Positions 62,230 to 64,000 of a DNA stretch of 64,000 nucleotides are shown piece by piece. The DNA is taken from assembly GCF_001507855.1 (NCBI RefSeq), contig NZ_LGEN01000001.1, positions 1-64,000 of the forward strand. The letters are read 5' to 3'. The first letter of the stretch is position 1. Every line of letters starts with the position of its first letter. The notes beneath the pieces are model-generated. The model had not been told where the DNA came from and ran no database searches. It saw only the letters and a program-made list of their open reading frames with translations. Origin of the DNA: Halomonas sp. 54_146 (lineage in GTDB: Bacteria > Pseudomonadota > Gammaproteobacteria > Pseudomonadales > Halomonadaceae). The position numbers were made by a program, and so were the translations under genes.

Positions 62230-63290
62230 AAGGGGATTTCCTTATGTTTGCCGTGCTGGCCCAGGCTGCCCACTTCGCGAGCGCCTTCGGGAAGGGTAAT
62301 TTCGCCGTTGGCCAAACGCTCGCGCAGGTAGCGGAACGTTTGAATGGTTTGGGCGTAAAGGTGATCGCCTGCTTTAAGCGGCGTGTAATGAGCGTTACCG
62401 TGGCGCGCGACTAACTCAGGCAGCGGCGCGACCTCGGTATGGTAATCGCATGCGAAAAACAGCGGAAAAGAGTAGCGTTCCTCTTTCACTTTGCGCACCC
62501 GGTGGGAGGTGGCCACAAACTCGCCGTTACTCCAAATTTCCAGCATATCGCCAATATTGACCACCAGCGCATCGTCTTGATACGGCACATCAATCCACTC
62601 ACCCGCACCGTTCATCACCTCAAGCCCCGGCGCGGTAGGCAGCAGCAGGGTAAAGCACTCGTAGTCGGTATGGGCACCGATGCCTTGGGCATCTTTGGCA
62701 TTGGGGTTATACGGGTAGTGGATCAACCTTAGCTGGCTAGGCGGCTTGTTGACGTGACGCAGCAGCTGCTGCTCTTCAAGCCCTAACGCCAGGGCAAAGC
62801 CGCCTATCAGCGTGCGTCCCACTTGGTAAGCGGCATCGTAGTAGGCGGCGACAGGTTCGCGGAAACCGTCAAGCTCAGGCCAGGGGTTGGGCCCAAGTAG
62901 GGGGGTGCCCGCTAGCACCTCAGGGTCATCGCTAGGCAGCTCAAAAGCGAGATCAAAGGCCTCTTTCATATCGGGCTTTGTAGGGTCTGGTGACTCTTCA
63001 CCAGGCGGCACATAGCCGCGATGATGATGGTATAGGCCGATGTAGCGCTCCATTTTGGCTGCTTCAGGTTGGGCAAAGAAGCGCTTGGCTTGGTTGATTA
63101 ACCCCTCACGAAGCGGACGATCAATCCCATGCCCCACCATTTGAAAGAAACCGACGTCCCGTGCAGCGCGCCCCAGGGTATTGGCAACCGCTTGGCGGGC
63201 AGCGGCATCTCCATGGAGTAAATCGCTAATGTCGATCACGGGGATTGCTTGAAAGTCAGCTAAGCGCCGGTCGGCGGTAGATGTGTTCAT
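62226..63290 (-). CDS. 2-oxoglutarate/Fe(II)-dependent oxygenase (isopenicillin N synthase-like)
   Basis: The 354-residue enzyme has the IPNS-type N-terminal DIOX_N region (PVIDISDLL, VGFFQMVGHGID) and the double-stranded beta-helix with HxD as IGAHTDYECFTLLL, the distal His in EFVATSHRV and the Arg for 2-oxoglutarate after it (RVRKVKEERYSFPLFF). Substrate unknown. It is placed between carboxylase and allophanate hydrolase genes, overlapping both neighbours by four bases, so it may release urea or guanidine from a larger guanidino compound; that is inference. Confidence 0.88.
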   Translation of the reverse strand: MNTSTADRRLADFQAIPVIDISDLLHGDAAARQAVANTLGRAARDVGFFQMVGHGIDRPLREGLINQAKRFFAQPEAAKMERYIGLYHHHRGYVPPGEESPDPTKPDMKEAFDLAFELPSDDPEVLAGTPLLGPNPWPELDGFREPVAAYYDAAYQVGRTLIGGFALALGLEEQQLLRHVNKPPSQLRLIHYPYNPNAKDAQGIGAHTDYECFTLLLPTAPGLEVMNGAGEWIDVPYQDDALVVNIGDMLEIWSNGEFVATSHRVRKVKEERYSFPLFFACDYHTEVAPLPELVARHGNAHYTPLKAGDHLYAQTIQTFRYLRERLANGEITLPEGAREVGSLGQHGKHKEIPL

Positions 63291-64000
63291 GCGTTTACCT
63301 CCTGTTCACTGGTGAGCACCACAAGCGGCTGCCCAGGGGCAATAGGGGCGCTCTCAGAAAGGGGTAAACGTGTAACGCGACCCGCGCAGTGAGCCGTAAT
63401 TTCGACTTCCATTTTCATGGATTCCACCAGTGCTACTGGCTGCCCAGCGCTGACCTGTTCGCCTTCTTTGACGAGTAGCTTCCATAGGCTGCCGGTGACC
63501 GGGCTTTCGATGCCGAGTTCGCCTTCATTGAGCGCTGCAACTTCGACACTTTCCGGTGCTTGATCCTCAAAGGTAAATTGTCCATTTGCCCGCCAGGCAG
63601 CCATTTCGGCTTGGAAAGCGGCTTCGCGCTTGGTGCGGAAAGCGTCAATGGCGGCGGTGTTCTTATCAATCTCAGCTTGATAATCCGCCAAGCGAAAGCG
63701 AGTAGTTTCGATGGGTAGGTCATATCGACCGTGGGGGAAGTCGCGGCGAATTTGCTCAAGCTCGTCGTGGCTGACTTCATGGAAGCGTAACTGATCAAAA
63801 AAGCGCAGCAGCCAAGGGTTCTCAAAGTGCGCCGTGGTGCGGTAGCGGTTCCACATTTGCAGGGTGCGACCCACGAACTGGTAGCCGCCGGGGCCTTCCA
63901 TGCCGTAAACGCATAAATACGCCCCGCCAATGCCCACGGAGTTTTCCGCTGTCCAGGTGCGGGCGGGGTTGTATTTGGTGGTAACCAGCCGTTGGCGTGG
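63287..64000 (-). CDS. Urea or guanidine carboxylase, C-terminal part (runs off the edge)
   Basis: The frame stays open to the end of the window. It contains RLVTTKYNPARTWTAENSVG and MEGPGGYQFVGRT, the end of the allophanate-hydrolase-like KipA part, and a biotinyl domain with VESMKMEVE near the C-terminus. These identify the urea carboxylase family. Enzymes of this family carboxylate urea or, in many bacteria, guanidine; the short part seen cannot decide between them. The N-terminal biotin carboxylase domains lie outside. Confidence 0.92.
   Translation of the reverse strand, partial: PRQRLVTTKYNPARTWTAENSVGIGGAYLCVYGMEGPGGYQFVGRTLQMWNRYRTTAHFENPWLLRFFDQLRFHEVSHDELEQIRRDFPHGRYDLPIETTRFRLADYQAEIDKNTAAIDAFRTKREAAFQAEMAAWRANGQFTFEDQAPESVEVAALNEGELGIESPVTGSLWKLLVKEGEQVSAGQPVALVESMKMEVEITAHCAGRVTRLPLSESAPIAPGQPLVVLTSEQEVNA

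Overview
The window looks like chromosome of a halophilic gammaproteobacterium, most likely Halomonas or a close relative in the Halomonadaceae. Supporting signs are the housekeeping set (parE-parC, serB, leuA, pgi, cysDN, greB, rsmC, cmoA, cmoB and cmoM), a Pha-type Mrp Na+/H+ antiporter operon with fused mrpAB, and a bacterial voltage-gated sodium channel next to it. Genes are dense and GC-moderate. The assignment comes from gene content and protein similarity by eye, not from a database search.

Layout. 1-2.8 kb: an AEC transporter, tRNA-Arg(CCU), then a scar-like stretch and a RES/Xre toxin-antitoxin pair with an apparent operator pair. 2.8-7.9 kb: a signalling operon made of an RsbQ/KAI2-like alpha/beta hydrolase, a PAS-GGDEF diguanylate cyclase and a membrane GGDEF-EAL protein. 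8-8.8 kb: a CreA-like protein and a DUF333 lipoprotein. 8.8-16.1 kb: a cluster that appears to be a GAK-type system (amphi-Trp protein, metallophosphatase, histidine phosphatase, HprK-related kinase B, GAK ATP-grasp enzyme, phosphotransferase-fold kinase, divergent CofD-like protein). To my knowledge no function has been shown for it, and it is the best candidate here for an undescribed system. 16.1-20.6 kb: an Att-like ABC exporter operon with a lipocalin-like lipoprotein. 20.8-26.3 kb: cmoM, rsmC, greB, a TPR protein and nudF-yqiB-cpdA. 26.4-31.3 kb: cysDN and the tungstate transporter tupBCA. 31.4-42.2 kb: an App1-family protein, a YugP-type protease, cmoAB, pgi, parE, parC and serB. 42.3-49.2 kb: mrp operon and sodium channel. 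49.3-51 kb: leuA.

51-59.6 kb is an accessory defence block: a complete Wadjet jetABCD operon, a second RES/Xre pair in the opposite direction, and a Phd antitoxin beside a PIN toxin gene that has lost its middle. 59.6-64 kb carries a urea or guanidine carboxylase operon running off the right edge: biotin carboxylase, 2-oxoglutarate/Fe(II) oxygenase, a protein of unknown function and allophanate hydrolase.

A pattern that runs through the window is short (12-21 bp), mostly in-frame tandem duplications at gene ends, in linkers and in leaders. At least fifteen are listed. They make protein termini such as those of NudF and CysD repetitive. No CRISPR array, insertion sequence or complete prophage was seen.
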